Source: Poa pratensis
Lineage: Eukaryota > Streptophyta > Magnoliopsida > Poales > Poaceae
Direction: 5' to 3'
NCBI GenBank assembly: GCA_947311845.1
Contig: CAMZMU010000075.1
Coordinates: forward strand, 20,125,366 to 20,189,365
Length of the DNA stretch: 64,000 nucleotides
The position numbers were made by a program, and so were the translations under genes. The notes under the pieces are model-generated. The model searched no databases. It was not told the origin of the DNA and was given only the letters and a program-made list of their open reading frames with translations. How positions within the stretch are numbered: the first letter of the stretch is position 1; each line of letters begins with the position of its first letter. This document shows, one piece after another, positions 24,180 through 36,105 of this stretch.

Positions 24180-24470
24180 TGCTGCCATCAATCCTACATA
24201 AAGCATATACTTGTAAATGTTATCAATGGTATCAGCATAGTTTGAATACATGGTCTCATCAGCACCAATCAGACGTATCAGCACCTGAAGAATTCCACGA
24301 GCAGCAGCATCAACAAAATGCACCCGCCAAGACATCAATCCACAAAAATTATCAATGGCACCTTACCTCCATTACTGATGTGATGCCAATCAGGTCTACA
24401 AGTTGGACAACTATCTCTGGATGCTCCCATAAAAAAATGAGGTGTTGTGATCCATCTTAACCTGCAACAC
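24180..24470 (-). pseudogene. SAPS-domain (PP6 regulatory subunit) exon fragments
   Basis: Reading the minus strand, one piece gives HPEIVVQLVDLIGITSVMEV. After a gap of about 70 bp, including possible splice signals, the next gives LIRLIGADETMYSNYADT. These are adjacent segments of the SAPS domain found in regulatory subunits of protein phosphatase 6 (SIT4-associated proteins). The fragment then loses similarity. No start, stop or other SAPS exons are seen, so it cannot encode a functional subunit. Confidence 0.65.
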
Positions 24471-24499
24471 TCGATCTTTATGTACATGTCGAGGTTGCA

Positions 24500-25060
24500 C
24501 TATTCTTGCAATAAGGGAGAGCAGCGTACCTTAGACTCATGAACTGGTCGAGCTGCAGCTGGATGTCGCAGGGGAACGCCTCGAGCGCGAGGGCCAAACC
24601 CCTCTAGGCCTCCTTCAAGCGGCCCGCGAGCTTCCTTTTTTTTCGAGCTTCCTGAAGATCTCGAGCTCGAGCACGCGGTCGTCGGGGTCGGACACGACCT
24701 CGGCCACGCCGAGGTACACGACCCTCGTGGCATCCAGCTTCACCTACACCCGCCCTTCGCCTCCCTCCCCACCGCCTGCGGCTCCCCGATGACGGTCGCG
24801 TCGTACACCCTCGACGTGGGCGACTCGTCGGGCTCCTTCTGCTCCGTCGCGGGAGGCGGCGGGGAGGGGATTGGACGAACGGCCGGAGGAGGTTCTGGGG
24901 CCTCGTCGTCGACAGCCGCGGCGGTGGAGGCGAGCGGGCAGAGGACGGCGGAGGCGGCCGCGAGCGAGGGGACGAGAAGGAGGACATCACGGTGGGGATC
25001 AGAGTTTTGGTAGAGTGAGATGAGAAAGGGGATGAATCTGACCGGTGGGGCAAGTGACAT
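24500..25060 (-). pseudogene. Chloroplast RETICULATA-related/ChaN-type protein, 5' fragment
   Basis: From the ATG at 25060 the frame encodes a Ser/Ala/Pro-rich N-terminus that could be a plastid transit peptide, then SRVYDATVIGEPQAVG. The similarity continues in other frames as RVVYLGVAEVVSDPDDRVLE and ALEAFPCDIQLQLDQFM. This order matches plant ChaN-domain proteins of the RETICULATA-RELATED 5/6 group. At least two frameshifts and the loss of everything downstream mark it as a broken first exon, again on the minus strand. Confidence 0.6.
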
Positions 25061-25432
25061 GAGTTTACCTAAACACCCTTTTAATTTCGATTAAAAATAA
25101 AAAAATATTGGTAGTTTCAGGTAGTTTCGGGTTCTTTTAATCTAGTAGTTTCTGGTAGCTCTAATTTTATCACCGTCCGATTAGAGTAGATTGACGGTTG
25201 TTAAAATTACCAAGTACCCTAAAACTTGTAAACAAAAATATCGAAGGAACCTCCGTACATTTAATGTTCGGACACAAAATTCTGCAAAAAACAACATTTT
25301 TTGTGGCATGTATAAAACGACAAAACAATGGCTCGTACAATGTCATTTTGAAACACCAGGATTTGTCTTTTTCACATAGGGTACAAAAAAATGTCTTTTT
25401 CCAAGCGAAACTTTATGTACGAACATATATTG

Positions 25433-25828
25433 GGAAGCTCAGATGGGGCACCTAGGAGCATGGGCACCAGGATGGAATACGAACAGTTTTAGGTATGTAG
25501 ACATATACATATACCTTGGGTATGTATACCTTAGGTATGTAGGAGGTACATATGATTTTGGGTATGCACATTATGGAGTATGCATACCTAATAATGTGCA
25601 CATACCTAAGTTATTTATATATATACCTGATCTGTACGCGTACAATTGAACACACATACCCGAGGTATATATAACATGTAGATACCTCGAATACACATAC
25701 CCAAGGTTATGTGTACCTCCTATATACCCAACATGTGCATACCCGAGTTAAATGTGTCATCTACATACCCAAAATGTATTGTATTCTATCCAGGTGCCCG
25801 GGCACCAGGGAGCACCTGTTAATTTACC
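25433..25828. mobile_element. Mutator-type fold-back MITE
   Basis: A 396-bp element with a 9-bp target duplication CATATATTG at 25424-25432 and 25829-25837. Ends align without gaps as inverted repeats: GGAAGCTCAGATGGGGCACC against the complement of the right end, GGTAAATTAACAGGTGCTCC, with strong identity in the following GGGCACC-GGAT-GAATAC block. The interior is rich in GGTATGTA on the left and its complement on the right, so the whole element can fold. Confidence 0.75.
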
Positions 25829-25837
25829 CATATATTG

Positions 25838-26878
25838 TCCAGATATATATATGTTCCCACTATGCAAAATTCGTATATTAAAATTTCAAAAAATTCCAAC
25901 TGGGAATTAACATAGTGCTCAGTCGGCTCGAAAGTCATCTATCATTTTGTGTGACGGCTTACCCCCGCATGTTTTTAGTGTTATTCACTGTGCCTCTTTT
26001 TTACTTTTACATTTTCAGGGTTTCTAGGTAGGTTATTGTTGTACATTTTTTAGTTGCAGTTTTCATGGCATGCTCTTTTGCTCATCTAGATCTTGGGATG
26101 TGTGTAGTTTGTGATTAGATGTAAATTTTTTATGGAGATTTTTAGTTGCATTTTGATGTTGCCCTAGGGCTTTTTATCCTTGTATCCTAGGGTTTTGTAA
26201 TTGGTGATTATTCTTGTATAGGTTTCTATGTGATTTTTTGGATGCACTACCAAGTAAACAAACTAAGGTGAATGTGTTTTTTAGTAATTGATTTTGGAAG
26301 TAGCATCAGTAGGGGATCAGATGCAATGGGGTTAATGTTTTTTCATGGTGGATCTTTTGGTGCAGATTTTGTCGCTTGACATGATGCTTTTTAGCAGTAT
26401 GATGGTACTGTTGCAATATAACAAAAGCCTATCTCTTTTGGCATGGGTTTAGCCATATGATGATCTGCGTTGTGTGTCGTTAACCAGTTGGCCACTGTGG
26501 TCGATCCATTCGAAGGGTTTATTCCTTCAATGTTAGAATGATGGAAGGGTTTGATGATGAAATGGTAAGTCTTTTTGCTTTGCTATCTGTTTTAATGTTC
26601 GTAACCTTTTTTAACCGTATATAAATGTGCGTGTTTGTTGGAATTTCCGATCGAGCCATATTTCTTCAAGGAGCAACTCAATAAATATGTTGGGAATTTG
26701 TTAATTGGTCGCTGCTATAGGTTTAATGTTTCATATCCATTTAGACAAGTCTGAATCTAGGACATATTTGTGGGGGCATTCTAGAGATCTTTTGCAAGGC
26801 ATACCAAATTTATAATGTTTGAAAGGACCATTATGGTCGACTAACATTTTTTAGTTTTCTTTCTATTTTAGGGATAGA
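25838..26878. other. Intergenic AT-rich sequence, nothing recognised
   Basis: T-rich on the plus strand, with no frame over 60 codons and no clear terminal repeats. It may be an old repeat beyond recognition by eye. Confidence 0.4.
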
Positions 26879-28600
26879 AGCAAACAATATATATGTTGTC
26901 TAGGTATGTAACTAGGTGAATCAACATATATGGCAAACATACAAGATAAACAAGCACGAGCAACAAGTAAGCAAATGGTAGAGATAACTGCAACATGGAG
27001 ACGATGATGTAATTTCCGAAGTTCCGTCTTTTGAGGGAAGTACATCTTCGTTGGATAGGAGTGGCGACACAAAGTCCACCAAGGCCACAAAGTCTCACCT
27101 TATTCTGCTCGTGGCCTCGCACAAAGAAAGGTGCTATGATCCACTAAGCGGGCACTTGAAGGCAGCGACCAAACCTTTACAAACAAGGTTGGATCTATTT
27201 CCACAACTCAACTGGAGTCTCCCAACACCGCACCGAAGCTCATCATCGTCAAGGTAGAGCTATGGGGCAACCTCTTCCGTCTAGGGTGTCCAAACACCCA
27301 AGAGTAACAAGATACAATAATGATTGGAAGGGGGGTCAACTTTCCGTTGGTGAAACCCTAGATCTAAATCTACTCCTTTACCCCTCAAAGAATCGAAGAG
27401 TTTGGATCAAAGGAGTGGGAGATATAGGACGTTTAATGCTTGGAGTAATGGTGAAGAGAGAGTGGAAATCGTGCCTACCTATTGGAGAAGAAGGATGATA
27501 TATTTATAGTGGCCCCTATCCAACCGTTACACACGGAATTTTCATGTCCGACACTACTGCTCCACGAATGTGCACATGAAGTACCAGTAGTACCGGCTAT
27601 TATTTTTGGGGAAATAAATAGGCGGTACTACCATGGCTGTACCGCCCAACACTTTTTTCCAAACCAGAAGCTGCAGGGCCCCCACCCCCCGATAGTATTC
27701 TGGTACTTGTATCAGCAGTGCCGTTCTTGGGAAGGGGAGGTACTACCAGACATGGGGCTGGTACTACCATACATGGTAGAAGGGAGATATACTACCGGAC
27801 CTAGGAACATCTGTGAGATCAGATTAACAAGGGTGATCTCTTCGAACATTGGGAAGGCTCTAGGGTGCAAATTTGGTTTGTGTACGTTAAGTTGCATCCA
27901 CCCATACCTTCCGAAGCATACCACCTCTTGATAGTACGAATTTCATACAATCAAATAAAACAAAAAAGGCGGGAACACCATCTTCGCATATATTACTTTC
28001 AAGGGGCATCGAACCGTCTTGCGCCATCTTCGAATATACCTATATTGCTCATGCACACGATTAATGTGCTAATTATGTTACCCTCTACACCATAACCACT
28101 TAGGCGGGAAATGAACTTTCAATCCCCCCTATTTGGTGTTTGATGAAAACACAATGATTTGCATAAAGATATTAGGATATATCATTTAAAGGTCTAGAAA
28201 ATATAGACGAGCTCCCCCAAAAGTGTGAACTAATTTGAGTTTGCTTTTAGAATGCAAAATGCACACTCACTAGGATCAACACTGCCCCTAGATTTATAGA
28301 CCGACACATATTTGCAAACGATCATGAATATACGATAAAGCATACATTTTGCGAAAATCATGTGGTGGAGCAATAAGTACAAGGGTAAGATAAAATTAGG
28401 CTCCACCAACAAATAATATGTAAGACATGGCATAACATGGATATAAGAAAAAAAAAGATGGACACAAAGTCTTAACCATACATAAGTTTTAGCCGGGCTT
28501 GCATGTCTTACCAACGCACATAGAACATAAGACAAAGTTCAACAAACAAAACCCAATATCAAAGTACTGTAAAAAAACCCAATATCAAAGTAGTTCACAG
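26879..28600 (-). mobile_element. LTR-retrotransposon remnant (same LTR family as the solo LTR at 38065)
   Basis: 26879-28121 is a partial LTR ending CTTTCA at 28116-28121. Just beyond it, the minus strand shows the purine tract AGGGGGGAT expected beside a 3' LTR, so the element points to the minus strand and about 480 bp of its internal region follows. The text around 27010-27070 parallels 38340-38400 in the solo LTR. The far end and all coding domains are lost. Confidence 0.62.
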
Positions 28601-28848
28601 GCTCATAAGAATCAAAGAAAAGACCGTGGCTTGTGACTTGACCCATGCAAATCCCCGGAGAAACCCTAATAGAACTCTCTCCTCTTTTGACATCGAGACG
28701 CCAAAAACAGAGAAGAGCGATGCTAACGCCCCAACGGGATCACTCATCATCCTCGGAGTCCTCGGCGACCTCGAGTTGAACTTCCTTGCGTGAGCTCTCC
28801 TCTTTTTCTTCAGATCTCTCCTACGCCACAGCCAAGATGGCTATTTGT

Positions 28849-31800
28849 TCAAATCAAAACTTCTCCCTCACATCGGTTGGATTGCTGTGCAACAACCCCA
28901 TGGTTTATCCCAGCACATGGAATATTGCACTGACATGCTCCATTGCATCCGTTTATGCGGTTGTCATCGCTGCCTATGGTGGCCGCTTCATGCAGATGAA
29001 CCGGTGTGGCCAATGAGCATATGCTTTCTTCAGTTATCAGCACATCTTCTGTGAAACCCCGAGGCTCTTGGCATTTTTCATTCGATTCAGTACCTACCAA
29101 ATTCACGTGTAGATAAAATTAAAGAGCTTAGTTGCCATGGGTTCTGAATTTAACTAGCATCGATCTATTATAATTGCATGGGTTCTTCCTCATTTTTCTG
29201 TAGCAGAGTCTTCAGTCTTTGCTTTAAGGCTTTAAGTCCTAATATGATACTTTGCCATGTCCAAATCCAAGCTGTCTATATTTATCAAATTTGTTCACGA
29301 GTGAGTATCCAAGTTGGTTACAAGTTCCCAGCTTAAAGAAAATCTGTTCACAGGGATATTATATGTCATCGTACCATCCAAAATACTTCTGAATTATGTA
29401 CATCTTTGTACAAAGACAGCATAATAAGTATCTTCAGCCAGATTTGTACCTCTAAAAATGAATAAATATGCACTATATTTTTGTTTTACGGACTGAAGGA
29501 AGCTCGCCTTCTTTGCTCACTATAGTATTTTCAAATAGAAAGAGCACCCCTTTCAACCCTAAACTGTGGCCAAAGTGCACTTTCGACCGTAGCCTCTCAA
29601 AACGTTTAAATTGCAACCTTGAACTACTTAAAAAGCTGACTTTTCGCCCTCCGGAGGATTCACAAATGGTTTTGATTGACCCACATGGCCATGTGTCCTC
29701 CGCATCACTGGCATATTTATGCCATGGATAAACAAACGCTACAAGAATAAGCCATCTAAGAGAAACTCCACCATTCAGATGCAAAAACTTCACTTTGCTT
29801 ATCCAAGAAAAATAGTAAAAACGGATCACAAAACAGCATTTGATGACATGGCAGTGATGTGGTGGACACATCACCTAAAACCACTTTTCAGATCCCCTGC
29901 AGGTGAAAAGTGGACTGCGTCGAGTTCTCCTTTTTATGGTAAACGGTTCAAAATGTTAAAGGTCGCACTCAAATGGTTATAGAGTTCAGGTTGGAAAAAT
30001 GAACTTTTCCCAGAGTTCGGGGTTGAAAAGTAGATTAGTTTCTTTACAAGTATTAAGTAGTTTCTTAAAAAGTATTAAGAATCTGAAGTCTAAAGCTCTT
30101 ATTCAGACGTTTAAATTGCGAATAAAATTATTTAGTAGCATACCTGTTGTTTCTCCATTAGACAATGGATGCTCCATCTTTGAGATATCTGAAGAGGAGA
30201 CATATGCCAATGGTGCACTGGAGCTTGATGTGAAGGAATAAGAATAAGATGAAGACAACAGGGACTGCTTTCCTGGAATCCCTTGTACTATATCTCCATT
30301 TTCATTTGGCTACAGCAAGAAATAAGGACTGTGAGATAATTAGAATGACATAACGACATTCTTATGGAAAATAAATCTAGCTGATAAGTGGTGCCCCATT
30401 TATATCTGTAAACATGTAGACCTCCAAGCTATTTACTGAACTGTTGAAAAAGGATTGTGATGTATGTTGGAGTATCCAATAGATTACTATAAACAAAGCA
30501 ACTTCCAATTTGAGTACAACTATACAAAGTATCAGTTCTTCGGCAATTTCTAACACTAGTGGTTAAAATTATTTTTATAATAGTTTCTATATGGTCAGGA
30601 ACTCGATCTAGCCAAACTAAAGAAAGTGCTGCCAAGAGAAATGGAAAGGGAACATCAGATACTTCTTAGTTTTACCAAGGAAATATATGTGAATGCGTGT
30701 ACCTTAGTAATAACTTCAGGTTCTTTATCCACGTGGGAAGCCAATTTCTTCTTTCCTTTCAGATCTCCAATTGCAGCAGGCTTTTCAGGAATGGTTTCCG
30801 AGATATCACAACTTAATCTGACTTGCTCAGCTTGCTCTAAAAGTTGATGAGATGGGGAACTTCCGGAGCTTTGAGAACAGAATTGTACTATACAATCCTG
30901 GCACCCAGAAACGTCAAGACTTTGGAGTTTTCTAAGGCACAGTGGCAAATATTCAAGACTAGAGCAGTTTGAGAGATTCAAAATCTGGAGAGAAGTAAGG
31001 CCTTCAAAGGAACCAAGAATTTTAAGATCAGGACAAGATGAAAGATTTAGGGCTTTCAAATATGCAAGCTGGCCAAATGATTGGGGGAGTTCCTCAAGTT
31101 TAGAACACTTTGACAGATTCAAATATTGAAGTGAACAAATGTTGCCAAAAAACCCAGGCAGCATTTGAAACTCGAAACCACTTAAGTTCAGATCCACAAG
31201 AGAACAAAGGCTAGCAAATGATTGCAATAATCTGTCGGGTAATGTCGGAAGCTTAGAACAATGCGACAAGTTCAAGAAACGAAGTTTGGTGAGGTTTTCA
31301 ATAGATTCAGGGAAGCTTCTAACTTCAGGACAGCTTGACAAGTTGAGGTAATGCAAATCATGCAGCAAATCAAGGCTATTCAACTCCTGAAGTTTCAAGC
31401 AACCTTGAAGATTCAAATAATTCAGCCCTTTTAAGTTGCTGAGGAAGGATGGCAGCTCCATAAGTTCAGTTTTTGAAAGATCCAATGTCTGTAGCTTATT
31501 AAAGCTACCAATTTGGGGAGGGAGTGTTGTAATGGACAAAGTCGAAGCATCAAGATACCGCAGTTGTTTCAGCTGAAAAATAGGAGCAGGTATCTCCCTA
31601 ATAGAACATTCACTGAGATCCAGAACACGCAAATATTTGTTCACTGAAAGAACTTCACTAACATGCTCCAGTTCTGTACTACTAGTCTTGAAAATCAGTG
31701 ACCTTGCCTTGGAAGGCCAAGCCTTGCTATCTATTGACTGCAAGCTAGAAGCAGACACCTGCATAACGGTAATCACAGTATCTATTATTGCGTTCATTCT

Positions 31801-34800
31801 CTGCGTCCAAAATCACTAAGATATCTTCACCAGCAACTGACCTAGCAAGATCATGTGCCAAATTATGCATGCAGAGCATTTCCTCTGAAGCATTGGCCAT
31901 TTCTGCATTAACCTGTAGAGAAGTTTAATTATTTTACTTACATAAAAATATACAAACTCCCATCTTATCATAAAATTCATAAAATATTATTTTTGTGCAA
32001 AGTTTAGGCATGAACGTGCGGCTATATTTTAGTTTATCTTATGAGGAATTAACAGATTTGCAAACCACCATTTCAACAAAAGAAAATTCACACTTGCTTG
32101 TTAGTGTTTATTCGAATATGTTGATATCGTGGCAGTTTGATGCAATTATTTAACTATATGTTTTTGGTGCATATTAGGAGGTACATGCAAAATCATTGTT
32201 AAACTTATATTACCGTGAGGTTCACTCTAACAAATAAATCAACTTTATCTATGCTTTTTTGTTCTATTTTCTCATTGATATTTACCATATGGCTTTAAAA
32301 GACTATTGTTCCGAAAGCCTGATATATCCCTTCACAATATTGGTGCTCTCCGCAGTAATTAACCTTATTAATACTGCAATTTCCAAATCAATTATCACAG
32401 TCAAAATATGACATTTTTATGCGATATTTCCTTCACATTAGATCCACGTACCAAGCTTAATGACAAGCTACAAATACAAATAAATATATGAGCTACAACG
32501 ATCCTTGTGAGTTGTCTGACTTCTGGAATGCCTCACAATATTTATTGTGCACATAGTAATGTTAACCATTAAGTACACACAAATAAACCAAGCAGTAAGT
32601 CAAAAACATAGGTATGAACAAAAAACTTACTTGATGCCCTTCTACAACTTGAAGGAAATATATTGCCTTAAGTTCATCAATATACTTCTCAGCAGTTACA
32701 TCAAGCGGTAAGGTGCCATGTCTGGACTCCATCATGTCAAGTGCAATCCATTGCTGAATAAGTTTTTTCTTGTGCATGATAGAGCCTTTAGGGAAGATTG
32801 AACAATATACAAAGCATAATCTTAGTTCATGAGGCATATTATAATATATTATCTTGAATGATGGAAACAGTGGTGAAATTTTGTCTTCAGGATAATCTTC
32901 CTCTATCTTCCACATTTCTTTATCCTTGGCAGCTTGCCATATCTCACGCCTCTGTCTTTGAGCATTCACCACAGATCCCAGAAAGTTGGCAACCAAGGGT
33001 GTGCCGCCACACCTTCTAACAATTTCTCTCCATATTCTCTGAACAGTGGGTCACCTTGACCTGTCATTGCCCTTTGAGAGAATATCTTTAAACAATCATC
33101 TTCAGATAGTGCAGACAAGTTGTAAGGCGGACTAGTAGACATGAGATTAGCAACTTTATCACTGTGGGTTGTCACTATGATCTTGCTTTCTGTCTGTCTA
33201 CCAGTGAGCAACATCTGTTTCAGCTCATTCACTTCTTCATCTTTACCCCACAAGCTATCTAATACTATTAAACAGCTATACTTATTAAGTATGGTTTGAA
33301 CAGCATTCTTAATTGACTGCAACTGCATGTTTCCCTCAATCCTTTCAGTAGTTTGTGAAACTATATCCCTCCCAATTTTTTCAAGGCTGACATTACCCAT
33401 AGAAACATGAACCCATATCCTGAAGCTGAATGCCTTTGCACGGGCATCATTGAAAACTAGTTGTGCAAGGCTTGTCTTCCCAAGACCGACAGGCCCAACT
33501 ATGGAAATAATGGAAACCTCATCGACACTTTTCTGCATTATCATGTCCATGAGATTTTCCAAGTCTATATTTCTCCCGAAAATTGTAATGTCACTATTTC
33601 TGTATGATGTTGTTTGCTTCTCATCAAAATCCACTACTGAGTTAATATGTGAAATGAAATGATATTGAGTAGGCAAGTGTTGCCTTGTCTGTAACAACCC
33701 TCTCTTGGATTTCATCTTATGAACCATGCCAACTTTCGAAATGATTGGATTGGAAAGTGAGCAGAATAATGATCCCTGTAAATTTACCAGCAAATTTAAT
33801 GAAAAATCAGAATCATTGATGTCATAAAAAATTGGCGACAAAATGGTAGGTTTATTTAGATGTGTTACAGTTGCTAAAAGATAACTGGAGAAGTGCTTCT
33901 GCAACTACGTGCCACAACAGAATAAAAATCCAAAGTGGTAGGTTAATTCAAAGTGGCATAACAATGCATTGCTTCTTATAGCAGGAGTGGAAGCGGTACA
34001 ATCCTTGGTAGGTAGTTACCATGTAAAAAAAAAGGGCTCGTTCCCCGCTGACTCTCGATGATACATTCTTTACTATTTGGCCACCTTAAATTAAAGTTTT
34101 CTTGTTCAGGCCCAGCTTAAATGCTCAAGATTTTTATCTATATGTTTGAGAGTTCTACGTTCACTGACTGCAGACAGATTTACAAAAATCCTAAAGCATC
34201 GAATTGTGGGTGGTAAGAAATCAGGCCCTCAATATGCTTTCAAATATGTTTCCAAGTACGTTTTTTTTTGCCTTGGGAAAAGGGGAAATATCTATAATAG
34301 TCAAGTGAACTATCAACCAATATTGCTGGGCATGCATCTAGTAGGCTAGTAGCACGTTTACTTTTCTGAAGAGAAACCTACTAAGACATCAAATAAATCT
34401 AGATCCAAAAGTCAGGTATATTATATATAACAAACTGTTACCGTCTCCTAAGCACCACTAAATTACTGCAGAAACTGTAACGCGTAAATATAATTCACAA
34501 TCGAAATCACAAAAGATTCTTTTGTTTCTTGTTTCGCGAAAACACAAAAGAAACTATTTAACCAAACCTTGTGAGCGTAGCTGCTGCTCCCTTCAAACTG
34601 CTCCTTGGACGAGTAGTACTCATCGACGATGTCTTCGATGTCGAAAGCCAGGGCCTTGATCTGGGCGAGCCAGTGCCGCAGGTTCGCCCTGTCGCTCCCG
34701 AAGGAGTTCCTCTCCGCATTTTTCAGCAGGTCCTCTAGGTACACGAGCGTGTCCCTTATGCTCTCCAGATCGTCGCTGAAATTGCAGCACAGCTTGACCT

Positions 34801-34885
34801 CGCCCTGCGCTGCGCCGACGAGTTCGCCGATCTTGCGGGCGACCTGGCTCACCGCCGCGGCCACAAGCATCTCTGTACCAACCAT
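28849..34885 (-). CDS. NLR1: CC-NB-ARC-LRR resistance-like protein (two frame breaks)
   Basis: Exons by GT-AG logic: 34885-34568, 33775-32631, 31912-30703, 30309-30144 and 29093-28849. Exon 1 is the Rx-type coiled coil (MVGTEMLVAAAVSQVARKIG ... FDIEDIVDEYY). Exon 2 is the NB-ARC: P-loop GPVGLGKTSL, kinase-2 LIVLDSLW, RNBS-B SKIIVTT, and GGTPLVANFLGSVV as the GLPL region. Exon 3 starts with MHNLAHDLA (an MHD variant) and holds about ten LRRs of the LxxLxxLNLSxC type. Exons 4-5 encode a Ser-rich linker and a Cys-rich tail. One base is missing in exon 2 (about 33029-33034), and exon 3 is out of frame by +1 or -2 near 31755-31790. With those allowed, all exon phases fit. NLRs sense pathogen effectors. 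It lies head-to-head with NLR2. Confidence 0.88.
29547..30030. mobile_element. Fold-back (MITE-like) element in NLR1 intron 4
   Basis: The left arm starting CACCCCTTTCAACCCTAAAC and the complement of the right arm (CTTTTCAACCCCGAACTCTG) are diverged inverted repeats of about 100 bp. They repeat the theme 'CTTTTCAACC - GAACT' inward. The element sits wholly inside the intron between exons 4 and 5. I could not fix a target duplication, so the superfamily is open. Confidence 0.6.
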
Positions 34886-35686
34886 GCTGGATAGGGAGGA
34901 GCAAGAGCACAACTGCACAAGGCACAACCGGAAGGATACTGATGTACTAAGACACTGAGTTTTTTGTTTATTTTTATTTTTCTTGTGGGGGTGGGTGGGT
35001 GGGTGATTGGCTTCTTGACTTCGACTTTTCAAAGTCTCCATGCCGAGAAATGCATCACAAATCCTCGATAGAAAAGCTACGCGTCTGGAGTGGAGAACGC
35101 GCTATGCACGTCGGCGCGATTATCAGCGGCACTTCGTTCATACGGACACGGGCATTGGATTTTTAAATGAAATTCGGTTCGTTTCTTCAGTCTTTCGGTA
35201 ATTCATGTATGAGAAATGACAACCGAAATTATATTGGTTTTTTTTTTGTTGACTGCAAGTTCAGTTTGCCGATAATTTGGTTCGGTTAAACTGATATGTC
35301 ATGTCTTAAGAATACACGTAAAAGAACTGCCTCCCGGGTCGCTCTCGGGCAACTCCGGAGGCCTCGCTGTCGCTGCCGAAAAACCACAGCGTAACCGCGA
35401 CGTTCGCCTCGCAGTTGCCCCATATGGTTTCACGTGCGGCACAGGGTAATCACATTTATGGGGAATCAAACCAAAGCGATACGGGGCAACTTAACCCAAC
35501 ATGTCCAAAGACGCCTCATGGACGTGTTTTCAGAAGGCCGCCGGAGGAGCCCATCCATCGGCGGACGGCGGCGGCGGGGCGTCTCCGGTTCTCCTTCCTC
35601 CTCTCAGCGCCCATTAACTCCCGATCTAGGCCAGGTCAAGTCGGCGGAAAGGAGTACCAGATTGATCCATGTATGTTACCACCTAA
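34886..35686. promoter_or_regulatory. Upstream region of NLR1
   Basis: Sequence between the NLR1 ATG and the PIF/Harbinger end. A pyrimidine-rich leader with a C/A-rich stretch precedes the ATG. GC-rich blocks at 35330-35640 have no conserved frame. No TATA box could be called with confidence; the assignment is positional. Confidence 0.3.
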
Positions 35687-35794
35687 GAGCATCTCCACCG
35701 GCGCGTCCAATAGAGCGTCCGACAATGGTGCTGGACAAGGACTATTGGACACGTCGGCACGTGTTGCCGCCTATTGGGAGCGGCGCGCGGCCAC

Positions 35795-35921
35795 GCCGCT
35801 CCCAATAGACGCTCCCACTTAAATTTAAATGAGCATTCTCTCAAATAAAGATTAGCGCGCGCCGCTCCCAATAGACGCTCCCACTTAAATTTAAATGAGC
35901 ATTCTCTCAAATAAAGATTAG
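35795..35921. repeat. 66-bp period perfect tandem duplication with an adjoining hairpin
   Basis: The 61-bp block starting GCCGCTCCCAATAGACGCTC occurs identically at 35795-35855 and 35861-35921. The first copy is also the right arm of a 15-bp perfect inverted repeat, CTATTGGGAGCGGCG at 35771-35785 with its complement at 35794-35808. Confidence 0.9.
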
Positions 35922-36105
35922 AATAAAATCATATACTACAAAGTTGAACATATAAAATTGTTCATGAATATAATAAAAATCATACAATTATTCAAATTAA
36001 ATTAATTGGATAGTCAATTAGGATGGTCGGCATTGTCCTTTGAGTGCTCACAGATGTGCAGCTAAGTAATTTTACAATTGCTCGTGAGCTCCTTCATCTC
36101 GGATT

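Larger units (their letters stand above)
20005..25230. mobile_element. Probable Pack-MULE carrying fragments of at least five genes
   Basis: A 9-bp direct repeat AACAAAAAT lies at 19996-20004 and 25231-25239. Just inside are related inverted ends: the left end reads GAGCTC then TTTTACGGTGCTTGG (continuing after the retroposon at 20010-20860). The complement of the right end reads TACAAG then TTTTAGGGTACTTGG, which aligns without gaps at 13 of the last 15 positions. The interior holds broken pieces of unrelated genes in both orientations. A 9-bp duplication with terminal inverted repeats and captured exons is the Pack-MULE pattern. The TIR is diverged and the duplication is AT-rich, so a Helitron or independent pseudogenes remain possible. 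Confidence 0.48.

Noticed and set aside
28786..29016. Plus-strand ORF of 76 codons with a hydrophobic stretch
   Set aside because: It lies opposite the last exon of NLR1, whose splice site and phase fit; the plus-strand frame has no homology and is treated as a shadow.
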